From Bacteroidales bacterium UBA5349 (GTDB lineage Bacteria > Bacteroidota > Bacteroidia > Bacteroidales > Tenuifilaceae): a DNA stretch of 64,000 bases. The position numbers and the translations under genes are program-made. Below the pieces are notes generated by a model, which did not search any database, was not told the DNA's origin, and saw only the letters and a list, made by a program, of their open reading frames with translations. Shown here in pieces: positions 24,403-33,839 of the stretch (position 1 is the stretch's first letter; the number at the start of each line of letters is the position of its first letter). The stretch spans positions 65,313 through 129,312 of the forward strand of contig DHQB01000006.1 of assembly GCA_002410065.1 (NCBI GenBank). Reading direction: 5' to 3'.

Positions 24403-26229
24403 TTAGATATCGCTATTCATGGTCATAAAGAACTCTTCGTTAGTTTTGGTTTTTACCAACCTATCGCGAAGGAATTCCATGGCCTCAACCGAATTCATAT
24501 CGGTGAGGTAATTGCGGAGTATCCATGTTTTATTAAGAGTTTCCTTATCGAGAAGCAGATCCTCGCGACGAGTACTCGAAACGGTAACATCAACTGCAGG
24601 GTAAACCCTTTTGTTGGATAGTTTACGATCGAGTTGCAACTCCATATTACCTGTGCCCTTAAACTCCTCAAAAATTACCTCGTCCATTTTACTTCCTGTA
24701 TCAATTAGTGCAGTGGCTAAAATGGTTAAGGAACCTCCATTCTCGATGTTACGTGCAGCCCCAAAGAAACGCTTTGGTTTATGCAAAGCATTGGCATCAA
24801 CACCACCCGATAGCACCTTACCCGAAGCAGGTTGAACGGTATTGTAGGCTCTTGCCAAGCGGGTAATGGAATCGAGTAGAATTACCACATCGTGACCGCA
24901 CTCTACCATACGCTTAGCTTTCTCTAGCACAATATTGGCAACCCTTACATGCCTCTCGGCAGGTTCATCAAAGGTTGACGACACAACCTCGGCATTTACG
25001 TTACGAGCCATATCGGTTACCTCCTCAGGGCGCTCATCAATTAACAGAACGATCATGTAAACCTCTGGATGATTGGCAGCAATAGAGTTAGCAATATCCT
25101 TTAAAAGAATTGTTTTACCTGTTTTGGGTTGAGCTACAATTAAACCTCTTTGGCCTTTACCAATGGGCGAAAACATGTCAACCACTCGGGCCGAAAGGGT
25201 ATTCTGACCGTTGCCAAGAAGTTTAAACTTCTCATCTGGGAAAAGAGGCGTAAGAAAATCGAAAGGGATACGGTCGCGAATATAATCAGGGCTCCGTCCG
25301 TTAATCTCAATGACCTTAATCAGTGGGAAATACTTCTCATTCTCCTTAGGTGGGCGAATGGTACCTGTAACCGTATCTCCAGTTTTTAGTCCAAAAAGTT
25401 TTATCTGCGATTGCGAAACATAAACATCATCGGGTGAGTTCAGGTAGTTATAATCCGAGGAGCGGAGAAAACCGTAGCCATCGGCCATGATTTCCAAAAC
25501 ACCTGTTGCGTTGATTATTCCTTCAAACTCGTATTTCTCAGTATTACTTCGCCTCTCGAAACCTTTTTTCTGCTGATTATCACGATTCGGTTGTTTATTT
25601 TGTCCATCGGACTTGGCTTCAACTTTATGGTGACCCTCATGCCTTGGCTTTGCTGTCTCATCTTTTTCCGAAGTAGATTGTTCGATTGGAACTTCTATTT
25701 TAACCTCCACTTCTTTAATCTCCTCATCAACAGCAATAGCTTTCTCCATTTCGGAAACAGAGGTATCCTCCTCAAGCATTGCAATGGGTGAATCGTCTTT
25801 TACCCTCTTGGTATATTTTGGAGTTTGCCCATCCGCTTGTTCGTGCTTCCGGGTAAACCTTTTGCGTTTGTTCTTGTCACCCTGTTGCGAATCGTCCGAT
25901 TTACCCTGATTGTCAACAGAATGTTTTTGCTCACCCCCTTGATTTTGCTTTTGAGGATACTTAACTTCCTTATTGCTATCCTTGGGTTCTGCTTTTACTA
26001 TGGGTTTAATAAGTTCCTTGGGGCGCTCAGGTTTCCTCCCACGCTTGTCAATATCTTTTACAATAATCTTTTTATCCTGTATGGCAGCAGCATCTATTGC
26101 CTGTTGATCCAGAATTTTATAGACAAGATCTTGTTTACGCAGCGCCTCAATGCGCTTAATGTTCATCCCTTTAGCTATATCTTTCAGCTCGGGAAGTAAC
26201 TTTTTGTTAAGTTCTAAAATATCGTACAT
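24403..26229 (-). CDS. rho: Transcription termination factor Rho with large insertion
   Basis: 608 residues, against about 420 in E. coli. The Rho_N helical domain (1-45: DILELNKKLLPELKDIAKGMNIKRIEALRKQDLVYKIL) is followed by a charged, low-complexity insertion of about 180 residues (about 46-230, rich in K, E, Q, D). Then come the cold-shock-like RNA-binding domain (about 235-310, MADGYGFLRSSDYNYLNSPDDVYVS) and the ATPase core with Walker A AQPKTGKTILL (about 370) and the Q-loop/R-loop region LSGGVDANALHKPKRFFGAARN. It terminates RNA synthesis at rut sites. Long disordered insertions are known in Bacteroidota Rho. It has its own terminator. Confidence 0.97.
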   Translation of the reverse strand: MYDILELNKKLLPELKDIAKGMNIKRIEALRKQDLVYKILDQQAIDAAAIQDKKIIVKDIDKRGRKPERPKELIKPIVKAEPKDSNKEVKYPQKQNQGGEQKHSVDNQGKSDDSQQGDKNKRKRFTRKHEQADGQTPKYTKRVKDDSPIAMLEEDTSVSEMEKAIAVDEEIKEVEVKIEVPIEQSTSEKDETAKPRHEGHHKVEAKSDGQNKQPNRDNQQKKGFERRSNTEKYEFEGIINATGVLEIMADGYGFLRSSDYNYLNSPDDVYVSQSQIKLFGLKTGDTVTGTIRPPKENEKYFPLIKVIEINGRSPDYIRDRIPFDFLTPLFPDEKFKLLGNGQNTLSARVVDMFSPIGKGQRGLIVAQPKTGKTILLKDIANSIAANHPEVYMIVLLIDERPEEVTDMARNVNAEVVSSTFDEPAERHVRVANIVLEKAKRMVECGHDVVILLDSITRLARAYNTVQPASGKVLSGGVDANALHKPKRFFGAARNIENGGSLTILATALIDTGSKMDEVIFEEFKGTGNMELQLDRKLSNKRVYPAVDVTVSSTRREDLLLDKETLNKTWILRNYLTDMNSVEAMEFLRDRLVKTKTNEEFFMTMNSDI

Positions 26230-26505
26230 GTGTTTTTGTGAATTTATATTGCTTTATGGGATTACTATTGCTAGTACATCAATCATGTTACATAAATAAT
26301 CAGAGAGTTGTATTGTAACGACGTGTTTTTAAGGGAAATACAAGAAATGAGATATACGGGAATATTCTGCAATATTAAACATTCTATCTCTAAATGCCTA
26401 ACAAATAGCAAAAAAATGGACTTCATTTTAAAAAAAAAATAAAATGTGATGATTTAAACCGATAAATGTATATATTTCGTTGCTAAAATTTAATGGTTTA
26501 GGGTT

Positions 26506-27369
26506 ATGAGGCAACTTAAAATTATTAAGCAGGTAACAAATCGTGAGACCGTCTCGCTTGATAAATACCTTCATGAGATTGGGAAGGTTGACCTTTTAAC
26601 AACTGAGGAGGAAGTGAGTTTGGCACGTCGCCTGAAAGAGGGCGATAAAGAGGCTTTGGATCACCTTGTAAAGGCTAATTTACGATTTGTTGTTTCTGTT
26701 GCTAAACAGTACCAAAACCAAGGGTTAAGCCTACCCGACCTAATCAACGAGGGTAATCTAGGGCTTATTAAGGCAGCACAACGCTTTGACGAAACCCGTG
26801 GTTTTAAGTTTATTTCCTACGCCGTTTGGTGGATAAGGCAAGCAATTCTGCAAGCACTTGCCGAACAGGCCAGAATTGTAAAACTCCCTCTTAATAAAAT
26901 TGGTTCTATAAATAAGGTAAACAGAGCCTTTATTTTCCTTGAGCAAAGGTTCGAAAGGGAACCTTCGATCGAAGAACTATCCGAAGTTCTTGAACTCGCA
27001 CCAAACGATATTAAGGAGGCACTTAAAAGTTCAAACAGACACATATCAATGGATGCCCCACTATCTCAGGATGAGGATAGCAACCTTTATGATGTTCTTC
27101 TATCCAATGAAACCCCTGCTCCAGACAGAGGACTGTTAAACGATAGTCTGAGAAAAGAGATTGAAAGAGCGCTATCGACTCTGACATCACGAGAAGCTGA
27201 CATAATTCGTTTATACTTTGGCCTTAACGGTAAGCATCCACATACGCTTGAAGAGATTGGTGAAGAACTTGATCTTACCCGAGAACGAGTTCGACAAATA
27301 AAAGAAAAGGCTATAAAAAGGCTTAAGCAAACTACGCGGAGCAAGGTGCTTAAGAGTTACCTTGGATAA
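26506..27369 (+). CDS. rpoD: Primary RNA polymerase sigma factor, Bacteroidota type
   Basis: 287 residues, the short form typical of Bacteroidota, which lacks most of region 1.1 and the non-conserved insertion. Region 1.2/2 begins YLHEIGKVDLLTTEEEVSLARRLKEGD. Region 2 shows LPDLINEGNLGLIKAAQRFDETRGFKFISYAVWWIRQAI, region 3 follows, and region 4 has TLEEIGEELDLTRERVRQIKEKAIKRL with the -35-recognition helix. It directs RNA polymerase to the TTTG/TANNTTTG promoters of this phylum. The gene starts 276 nt from the divergent rho gene. Confidence 0.97.
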   Translation: MRQLKIIKQVTNRETVSLDKYLHEIGKVDLLTTEEEVSLARRLKEGDKEALDHLVKANLRFVVSVAKQYQNQGLSLPDLINEGNLGLIKAAQRFDETRGFKFISYAVWWIRQAILQALAEQARIVKLPLNKIGSINKVNRAFIFLEQRFEREPSIEELSEVLELAPNDIKEALKSSNRHISMDAPLSQDEDSNLYDVLLSNETPAPDRGLLNDSLRKEIERALSTLTSREADIIRLYFGLNGKHPHTLEEIGEELDLTRERVRQIKEKAIKRLKQTTRSKVLKSYLG

Positions 27370-27416
27370 ACCTTCCCATCATTTCTTTACTGTATAATGC
27401 TCAATTTAATTACGCA

Positions 27417-28718
27417 ATGAAAACAAGAATACACTATCTGCTTAAAACTGCATTAGTATTTGCCTTTATTCCTTTTGCTACGCAATTTACTGTTGCCCAA
27501 ATTCAGTTTGACGATTGGTTTGAGAATAAAGCCCTCCGTATAGATTATCTCCTATCGGGTAATCAAACCCAACAGCACATTTTTTTAGATGAGCTAAAAG
27601 CGGAACCCTACTGGAGTGGTGCTCATGGAAATACAATTGACACACTCAATCTGGGTAGTTACAGAGTTGATGTTTACGATAAAGCAACAAAAGAACATCT
27701 TTACTCAAAGGGGTTTTGCACACTTTTTCAAGAGTGGCAAACAATTCATGAGGCTAGCTACCTTAGCAAATCGTTTGAACAGGTTACGCGTATCCCCTTT
27801 CCCAAAAAGGAAGTATTAGTTAAGTTTAGCTTTAGGGATAAGAGCTGTAATTTTGAAGAACTGTTCAAATTTGAAGTTGACCCCAGCAGCATGTTTATCA
27901 ACAAGCATGGGATTGAAACCTATAAGACAACACAAATACTAAAAAACGGAAATTACAATGCCAAGCTCGATATAGCATTTATAGCCGAAGGCTATTTGCC
28001 CGAGCAAATGGGCAAATTTATTGAAGATGTGAAAAAATTTACCGATTATCTGTTTAGTCATGAACCCTTTCATGACCTAAAAACCAATATTAATATTTGG
28101 GCAATTGAATCACCATCAATGCATAGTGGACCCACCAACCCTGGAAAACAAATTTGGAATACAACTGCTGTACAATCATCGTTTTATACCTTTGGGATTG
28201 ATCGATACCTTACCACAACAAAGTATAAGAGGGTAATGGATATTGCTGCAAATGCTCCTGCCGATATTGTTTATGTTATTGTTAATACCAAGGAGTATGG
28301 AGGCGGTGGCATTTATAACCATTACAATGTTTGCACATCGAACCACGCCCTTTCAAATGAGGTATTTATTCACGAGTTGGGACATGGATTAGCAGGATTA
28401 GGCGATGAATACTACGACTCTGAAGTAGCATACCAAGACTTTTATTCCTTAACTGTTGAGCCCTGGGAACCTAATATTACCACTCTTGTCAATTTTTCGT
28501 CGAAATGGCAGGATATGCTTAACCCAAAAACTCCTATTCCAACCCCTTCTACTAGGGAGAACCAAACAACTATTGGTGTTTATGAAGGTGGAGGCTATGC
28601 TAGTAAGGGAGTTTTCCGCCCCTACATTGATTGTAGAATGAAAAGCAATTCGGCACCCGGCTTTTGTCCCGTATGCAAAAGGTCTATTGAGCGTGTAATC
28701 AACTCCTTTTCAGAATAA
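27417..28718 (+). CDS. M64 family metallopeptidase (IgA peptidase M64-like)
   Basis: 433 residues with an N-terminal signal peptide (about 1-28, ending near TVAQ). The N-terminal about 140 residues form the usual M64 beta-rich domain. The zinc site HELGHGLAGLGDEYY (about 319) contains HExxH and the GDEYY extension of the family. The KLDIAFIAEGYLPEQM and GGGIYNHYNVCTSNH segments are also typical. The C-terminal CRMKSNSAPGFCPVCKRSIERV carries conserved cysteines. A secreted or periplasmic zinc peptidase whose natural substrate is not given by sequence. The gap to the sigma-factor gene is only 47 nt. Confidence 0.92.
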   Translation: MKTRIHYLLKTALVFAFIPFATQFTVAQIQFDDWFENKALRIDYLLSGNQTQQHIFLDELKAEPYWSGAHGNTIDTLNLGSYRVDVYDKATKEHLYSKGFCTLFQEWQTIHEASYLSKSFEQVTRIPFPKKEVLVKFSFRDKSCNFEELFKFEVDPSSMFINKHGIETYKTTQILKNGNYNAKLDIAFIAEGYLPEQMGKFIEDVKKFTDYLFSHEPFHDLKTNINIWAIESPSMHSGPTNPGKQIWNTTAVQSSFYTFGIDRYLTTTKYKRVMDIAANAPADIVYVIVNTKEYGGGGIYNHYNVCTSNHALSNEVFIHELGHGLAGLGDEYYDSEVAYQDFYSLTVEPWEPNITTLVNFSSKWQDMLNPKTPIPTPSTRENQTTIGVYEGGGYASKGVFRPYIDCRMKSNSAPGFCPVCKRSIERVINSFSE

Positions 28719-28783
28719 TAGATAATATTCAACTTAGATTATCCGGGATAAATTAATAATTAGCGAAAAGTAAAAAATGCATA

Positions 28784-28812
28784 AAAGCCACTAAAAATCT
28801 AGTGGCTTTGCT
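28784..28812 (+). terminator. Terminator after the M64 peptidase gene
   Basis: AAAGCCACTA (28784-28793) pairs with TAGTGGCTTT (28800-28809) over a 6-nt loop. The following T-run is interrupted (TTTGCTTATT). Confidence 0.7.
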
Positions 28813-28862
28813 TATTATTAAATTATACCTGATACTTTAAACTGGCTGTATTAGCAACAGAA

Positions 28863-28967
28863 TTAACCTAAGGTAGATATTGGTTAAAACACTAAATGGA
28901 CAAAGAGAAAGAGTTAAACCCTATCCCCTACTTCTGCTTTAGCCTAAGGTAGATATTGGTTAAAACA
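28863..28967. repeat. 29-bp direct repeat at the end of the exonuclease gene
   Basis: Copies at 28863-28891 and 28939-28967 differ at one base (28866/28942); 25 bp are identical. The right copy encodes the C-terminal LTNIYLRLK region of the exonuclease; the left copy lies beyond the stop codon. Probably a relic of a local duplication or slippage event. Confidence 0.85.
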
Positions 28968-29695
28968 TTTTTTGTGTATAGCGGAAAATCACCATTCATC
29001 ATCCAAGTATAGTAGCTTGGCTCTTTCTCAAAAATTGCCTCTACCGATTTGCCTTTGTGTTTGCCAAAATTAAACACTTCAACGCCATTCTCATCGAAGA
29101 TAATTCGTCCTGCAAAATCGGCATTTTGAGTGTGGGTGCTAAACTCTGAGAGGAAATTAATATCATTCTCCAGCTCCGGATACCTATCGAGTTGTGCCTT
29201 CAGAACCTCAAAGGTAGCAAGCGTATCTGCTTCTGCAGAATGGGCATCCTTCAAATCCTTGCTACAGTAAAATTTATATGCAGCCTCAAGTGTACGTTTC
29301 TCCATTTTATGAAAAATGGTCTGTACATCAATAAACTTGCGCTTTCGAAAATCAAAATCTACATCAGCCCTTAGAAACTCTTCGGCAAGCAATGGGAAAT
29401 CGAACTTATTGGAGTTGAAACCGGCCAAATCGCAACCCTCCATAAATTTTGCCAACGATTTTGCAATCTCCTTAAAGGTGTGTTCATCCTTAACATCCTC
29501 ATCAGATATGCCATGAATGGCTGTGGACTCGGCAGAGATTGGAATAGTTGGATTAATTCTAAGTGTTTTGAGTTCACTGTTTCCATTTGGCATTAGCTTA
29601 AGCGCAGCAATCTCAACAATCCTATCGTTTACAACATCAAGACCTGTAGTTTCTAAATCGATGAAAACAAGTGGGTTCTTTATCTTAATTTCCAT
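28928..29695 (-). CDS. DnaQ-like 3'-5' exonuclease
   Basis: 255 residues. The N-terminal DEDDh exonuclease domain has ExoI FIDLETTGLD (about 11-20), ExoII FNSNKFDFPLLAEEF (about 96-110) and ExoIII DAHSAEADTLATFEVL with the His-Asp pair (about 150-165). The C-terminal about 50 residues (FNFGKHKGKSVEAIFEKEPSYYTWMM) are a DUF3820-like module often fused to such nucleases. There is no polymerase or GIY-YIG domain, so it may be a proofreading subunit or a stand-alone repair/RNA exonuclease. It lies downstream of dnaN, with a terminator between them. Confidence 0.92.
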   Translation of the reverse strand: MEIKIKNPLVFIDLETTGLDVVNDRIVEIAALKLMPNGNSELKTLRINPTIPISAESTAIHGISDEDVKDEHTFKEIAKSLAKFMEGCDLAGFNSNKFDFPLLAEEFLRADVDFDFRKRKFIDVQTIFHKMEKRTLEAAYKFYCSKDLKDAHSAEADTLATFEVLKAQLDRYPELENDINFLSEFSTHTQNADFAGRIIFDENGVEVFNFGKHKGKSVEAIFEKEPSYYTWMMNGDFPLYTKNVLTNIYLRLKQK

Positions 29696-29714
29696 AGCTG
29701 AAGGAGTTTTATAA

Positions 29715-29761
29715 AAAAATAAACGAAGCCTTTCTACACTTGGTAAGAGGGGCTTCGTTAA
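29715..29761 (-). terminator. Terminator after dnaN
   Basis: AACGAAGCC (29722-29730) and GGCTTCGTT (29751-29759) form a 9-bp stem with a 20-nt loop, and seven T follow on the minus strand. Confidence 0.8.
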
Positions 29762-29783
29762 AATTTAAGAACAGTAAATTTGG

Positions 29784-30914
29784 TTATGCTCCAACCATCA
29801 TTGGCATAAGCAGCATCAGCACATCCTCATTCTCATTCTCATTAATTGCGGGAAAGAGGAGGCCTGCCCTTGAGGGATCGGATAGAGACAGTATTATATC
29901 GCCTGATGAAATGTTAGCCAATATTTCGATTAGGAAAACAGACTTAAACCCAATTTCCATCTCATCACCCTCGTACTGACATTTTAGCCTTTCAAAAGCA
30001 GAGATAGAGAAATCGAGATCCTGTGCTGATACCTCAATCTGGTTACCGCTAAGCGATATTTTTACTAGATTGCTAGCCTGATTTGTAAACGGAGCAACAC
30101 GTCTTAACGAATTGTAAAAATCGAGCCTATCAATAGTCAATTGGTTTGGGTTATTGGCGGGGATAACCGAACTATAGTTAGGGTAAACTCCCTCAACCAA
30201 ACGACAAACCAAAGTATAGTTTTCAAGCGTAAATAGCGCATTCTTTTCATCAAACTCAACCATCACATCTGATGTTTCCCTAACCAAGATATTCTTTAGA
30301 AGCGAGGCTGGTTTTTTAGGAAGAATAAACGATTTACTTTGGTCCGATTTAACATCTAACCTTTTATAGCGTACTAGTTTATGAGCATCTGAGGCAACAA
30401 ATGTTAAAGCCTCATCTGATAGTTCGAAAAGAATACCATTCATCACAGGGCGCATCTCATCGTCCGCCGTAGCAAAAATAGTTTTGGTAATTCCCGAAAG
30501 CAATGCATGGGCAGGAAGCCTAACCGAAACCTTCGCTTCGTCTTTAACCACTGCCTTAGCAGGGAAATCCTCAGCAGGCTGACCTACGATGTTGAACTCA
30601 CCAGTATCGGTACTAACCCTAATGGCAAAATTCTGCACATTTATATCGAAGGTAAGAGGTTGCTCAGGAAACTCCTTAAGCGTATCAACCAGAATACGAT
30701 AGGGTATTGCTACCTGACCACCGTTGGTTACATTCTCAAGCCTAATTTTTGTTGTGAGCGTTGTCTCAAGGTCAGAGGCAGTAATCTCAAGGTCGTTACC
30801 ATCGAGGTTGAAAAGAAAGTTATCGAGAATTGGTAAAGTATTCTTTGAACTGATTACCCTACTCACCACTGTTAGGTGGCTTAAAAGCTCGGTACTTGAA
30901 ACTACAAATTTCAT
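29784..30914 (-). CDS. dnaN: DNA polymerase III beta subunit (sliding clamp)
   Basis: 376 residues, normal length, with the three repeated clamp domains. Recognisable segments are MKFVVSSTELLSHLTVVSRVISSKNTLPILDNFLF at the start, LPAHALLSGITKTIFATADDEMRPVMNGILFE in the middle, and the C-terminal IEVSAQDLDFSISAFERL. The usual C-terminal MP-x-R ending is here LMLLMPMMVGA, as in other Bacteroidota clamps. It is not beside dnaA in this window. Confidence 0.97.
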   Translation of the reverse strand: MKFVVSSTELLSHLTVVSRVISSKNTLPILDNFLFNLDGNDLEITASDLETTLTTKIRLENVTNGGQVAIPYRILVDTLKEFPEQPLTFDINVQNFAIRVSTDTGEFNIVGQPAEDFPAKAVVKDEAKVSVRLPAHALLSGITKTIFATADDEMRPVMNGILFELSDEALTFVASDAHKLVRYKRLDVKSDQSKSFILPKKPASLLKNILVRETSDVMVEFDEKNALFTLENYTLVCRLVEGVYPNYSSVIPANNPNQLTIDRLDFYNSLRRVAPFTNQASNLVKISLSGNQIEVSAQDLDFSISAFERLKCQYEGDEMEIGFKSVFLIEILANISSGDIILSLSDPSRAGLLFPAINENENEDVLMLLMPMMVGA

Positions 30915-31108
30915 CCGTATTGATTTTTAGATTATTAAGCAAAAGTAACTCTTATTCTTTATTTAGAAAGATATAAGTTAGCAAATATACAAATTTTGTA
31001 TTAATACCGCTTGTTAAATATCACCCTTTTAAAACAAGTTCCAATAACGAGTTGCATAAGGGTACTCCATTCAATATTACAATATTTACAGCAATTAATC
31101 AAAGTGAA

Positions 31109-32098
31109 CTATTCCATTTTCAGCATGAAGTGCGATAGATCCCTAAGTACGGGATAAACATCCATGTATTGGACAACGTAAACCATCCTTTTGTTTTGAT
31201 AGGATAGGTAAACATTATTGGGGTCGAATTTTATATTCCGCCCTAATTCATCGGTATAGGGCTCAATGGGTATAGGGAATACGCTGATTTTATGCACATC
31301 TCCATGGCTACTCATTATACTAAGGATATAATCGGGCTCGCCAAGTATTTCTAGAATATTGTCACTACCCAAAAGTTCTTTATAATCAACAGAATAAAGG
31401 CTTTGTAAGAAACTTTTAACCTTAAGCGAATCGAAATCTGCAATAAATTTACCATCGTAAATATGGTATAGTCTATAATGGCCTTCAATAATATCTATCC
31501 TAAATGATTTTTCGATATCACTTGGGAGTTCAACCTCTACCGAAATTATCTCGTGCAATGGGACTAAATCAAGTTGACTGCCTTTCCAGTAGGGCTCATC
31601 TACTCTAAAAAGCGAAACAACGCTGCCATCGAAACCCGGAAGGGTTAGTCTGTAAGCTGTTGTTGCACCACTCATCACCCCAATATCACCAAGGTTATAA
31701 GCATCTGTTGCAAGAATATTATACTCTTTTACATTCCTTCGCTCCGAGCGAATTGTAATCCGCAATCCATTTACCCTTGCTTGCTGCAAAAGGCTATCGT
31801 TAACGATAAAAGGAATTGGAGCAACTGGAGTTAAGCCTAAAAGAACTCGGTGTAAAGCATCAACTCCCTGGGGATAAGCCTTAAAACTGTTGTTTACAAT
31901 CCAATCGTCGCCTTGTTTATTTAGGGTTAGGCTGTCATCTAAGCTACAGATCTGAATAGTTGAAATGGAACTCAAATCCTCAAGTGCAAATGATTTTTTT
32001 GCCAAAAGTCTTTTATGCTCAAAATGATTGTTGAGCAGAATGGCTCCAGCAATGCCTGCCAGCAGAATAAGCCACCAGATTTTTTTAAATAATTGCAT
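31109..32098 (-). CDS. DUF4340 domain protein, partner of GldFG
   Basis: 329 residues with one N-terminal membrane anchor (FKKIWWLILLAGIAGAILL, about 4-22) and a periplasmic remainder. The DUF4340 pattern is present as a beta-rich repeat (SSISTIQICSLDDSLTLNKQGDDWIVN, then VEVELPSDIEKSFRIDIIEGHYRLY). The gene follows gldG by 11 nt. DUF4340 proteins are regularly encoded with Gld/ABC-2-type transporter genes and are presumed accessory subunits. Probably the last gene of the gldF-gldG operon. Confidence 0.85.
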   Translation of the reverse strand: MQLFKKIWWLILLAGIAGAILLNNHFEHKRLLAKKSFALEDLSSISTIQICSLDDSLTLNKQGDDWIVNNSFKAYPQGVDALHRVLLGLTPVAPIPFIVNDSLLQQARVNGLRITIRSERRNVKEYNILATDAYNLGDIGVMSGATTAYRLTLPGFDGSVVSLFRVDEPYWKGSQLDLVPLHEIISVEVELPSDIEKSFRIDIIEGHYRLYHIYDGKFIADFDSLKVKSFLQSLYSVDYKELLGSDNILEILGEPDYILSIMSSHGDVHKISVFPIPIEPYTDELGRNIKFDPNNVYLSYQNKRMVYVVQYMDVYPVLRDLSHFMLKME

Positions 32099-32109
32099 TT
32101 TAAAGGTGA

Positions 32110-33816
32110 TTATTTTGCGTATCGGTTTCGCCTAATCAACAACCATATGGCTACTAATACAATTAGAATAAGCGAAGGGATAAGCAAGTTCAGAATCTGC
32201 CATTTAGTACTCTGTTCAAGCACCTTGTGTTTATCGAGTAGCCTTAGCTTAAATTCTCTTGACCTGAGGTTCATCAATCCTGAATCATCATTTAGGTAGT
32301 TCACCATGTTAACTACAAGTTCTTTATTTCCAAATGTTTGACTTGTATACCTGTCGAACCCAAGCGGGGTGATGTAAGCACCATCTCCCCTGCGGCTAAC
32401 CTCATTACGGATAATATCGGCATCGGAAACTATGATCATACGAGTTGGAACACTCTTTTCGCGAAAGCGAAAGGATTTACCATTGTTGTAAGATGCTAAA
32501 GGCCTATTGGTGAATACCGATGGGAACATTCCCTCGAGCAGCACTGCAACGGGCACATTTGACTGTGTAAACTCCCTTTCGAGCGGACTCTCCTCAATTT
32601 GAGCAAGATTGATAAAAGCGGGTACGTTAACCGTTCGGGTGTAAGGTGAAGTTTTTAAAAGGTACTGCTTATTCACCTCGTAGTTCATCCCAACGGTATC
32701 AACCGGGCTAACAAACTTTGAGGTAATCAGATTCAGGTTTCGAGTTATGGGGTGACTACTTGGGCTATTTAGCAGAGGATAGTATACCCAAGGCGTTGGT
32801 GCAAATTTCGAATCTTGTCCCTGAAGAGAAACATTAACTGGAATAACCGCACACTGCATATCCTGAATAAGGGTTGGGTTTACCCTTGCACCATACCTAA
32901 AGAGAATATCCTCAAGGTTGTGATCGTTTGGAAATGCAAGAGTTGTTGCACCATTCGATAGGCTGTCGATGCTTACCGTTACCCCATCCACAAACCAAAG
33001 CACCTTGCCCCCACCCATGATGTACTGGTCGAGGACAAGCTTATCACTTTCGGGTACTCGCATAGTTGGACCTGCCATTATCACTACAGCGTAGGGATCA
33101 AGTCCACCAACCTCGCCCCCAAGCATAACCCTGTGCACCTCAAACTGATCAACTAGTTCTTGTGCAATATCACCAGTATCGAATTCATTGAGCTGACCGT
33201 GCCCATGCACAAAAGCAAGTTTTGGTAACTTATCAGCTTGTGCTTTGAGTATGGCGTTTAGTAGAACATATTCAAACCCTTGTATGGAGATATTAATATT
33301 CTCGTCACCGCTATGGGCAGGGTTATTCTTAAGTAAATTTACAACCAGTTCTTTCCCTTTGCAGCTAATAACTGCCCCTGGAAAAATTACCCTTTGAGAA
33401 GATCCACCCTTATCATCGCGCTCCTGAACATTTGTAGGCTCAAGGCCTTTGTCGTATAAATCGCGAAGCAAAGCCTCACGCTCAGTCTTATTGGGTAAAG
33501 CTGCTGGATCGATAAACTCAAACTGGAAAAACCTCTGTCCATAAACCTCAAACTCTCCCAGCAACTCCATAAGTTCCCTACGCATATACCTAAACCCCAA
33601 TGGCAAATCGCCGTCGAGATAAACCCTAACATGAACAATATCGTCGAGGTTTGAGAGAATCTCTTTTGTATTCTTATCAAGCGTATAGCGTTTCTCCGAG
33701 GTTAAATCGAAGCGAAGATGGGCAAACGAAGCAATGTAGATAACAAGAATTATTGTTACTATACCCATTGCCAACTCAAGTAAACTTCTATTTCGTGGTG
33801 ATGATTTTAAATACAT
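32110..33816 (-). CDS. gldG: Gliding-motility ABC transporter accessory protein GldG
   Basis: 568 residues. A membrane segment at each end (about 15-33 and 540-560, ILNLLIPSLILIVLVAIWLLIRRNR) brackets a large periplasmic part. The family features are LRFDLTSEKRYTLDKNTKEILSNLDDIVHVRVYLDGDLP, the GHGQLNEFD segment, and the C-terminal ARG-like NLRSREFKLRLLDK. In Flavobacterium, GldA (ATPase), GldF (permease) and GldG form an ABC transporter needed for gliding. No gldA is adjacent here. It lies 23 nt after gldF. Confidence 0.93.
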   Translation of the reverse strand: MYLKSSPRNRSLLELAMGIVTIILVIYIASFAHLRFDLTSEKRYTLDKNTKEILSNLDDIVHVRVYLDGDLPLGFRYMRRELMELLGEFEVYGQRFFQFEFIDPAALPNKTEREALLRDLYDKGLEPTNVQERDDKGGSSQRVIFPGAVISCKGKELVVNLLKNNPAHSGDENINISIQGFEYVLLNAILKAQADKLPKLAFVHGHGQLNEFDTGDIAQELVDQFEVHRVMLGGEVGGLDPYAVVIMAGPTMRVPESDKLVLDQYIMGGGKVLWFVDGVTVSIDSLSNGATTLAFPNDHNLEDILFRYGARVNPTLIQDMQCAVIPVNVSLQGQDSKFAPTPWVYYPLLNSPSSHPITRNLNLITSKFVSPVDTVGMNYEVNKQYLLKTSPYTRTVNVPAFINLAQIEESPLEREFTQSNVPVAVLLEGMFPSVFTNRPLASYNNGKSFRFREKSVPTRMIIVSDADIIRNEVSRRGDGAYITPLGFDRYTSQTFGNKELVVNMVNYLNDDSGLMNLRSREFKLRLLDKHKVLEQSTKWQILNLLIPSLILIVLVAIWLLIRRNRYAK

Positions 33817-33839
33817 GGCGTTTTATTATTAGAGCAATT

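Noticed and set aside
26441..26480. Promoter for the sigma-factor gene around TATATTTC (26471-26478)
   Set aside because: The -7-like box ends in C and no good -33 box lies 19-21 nt upstream, so it was not called.
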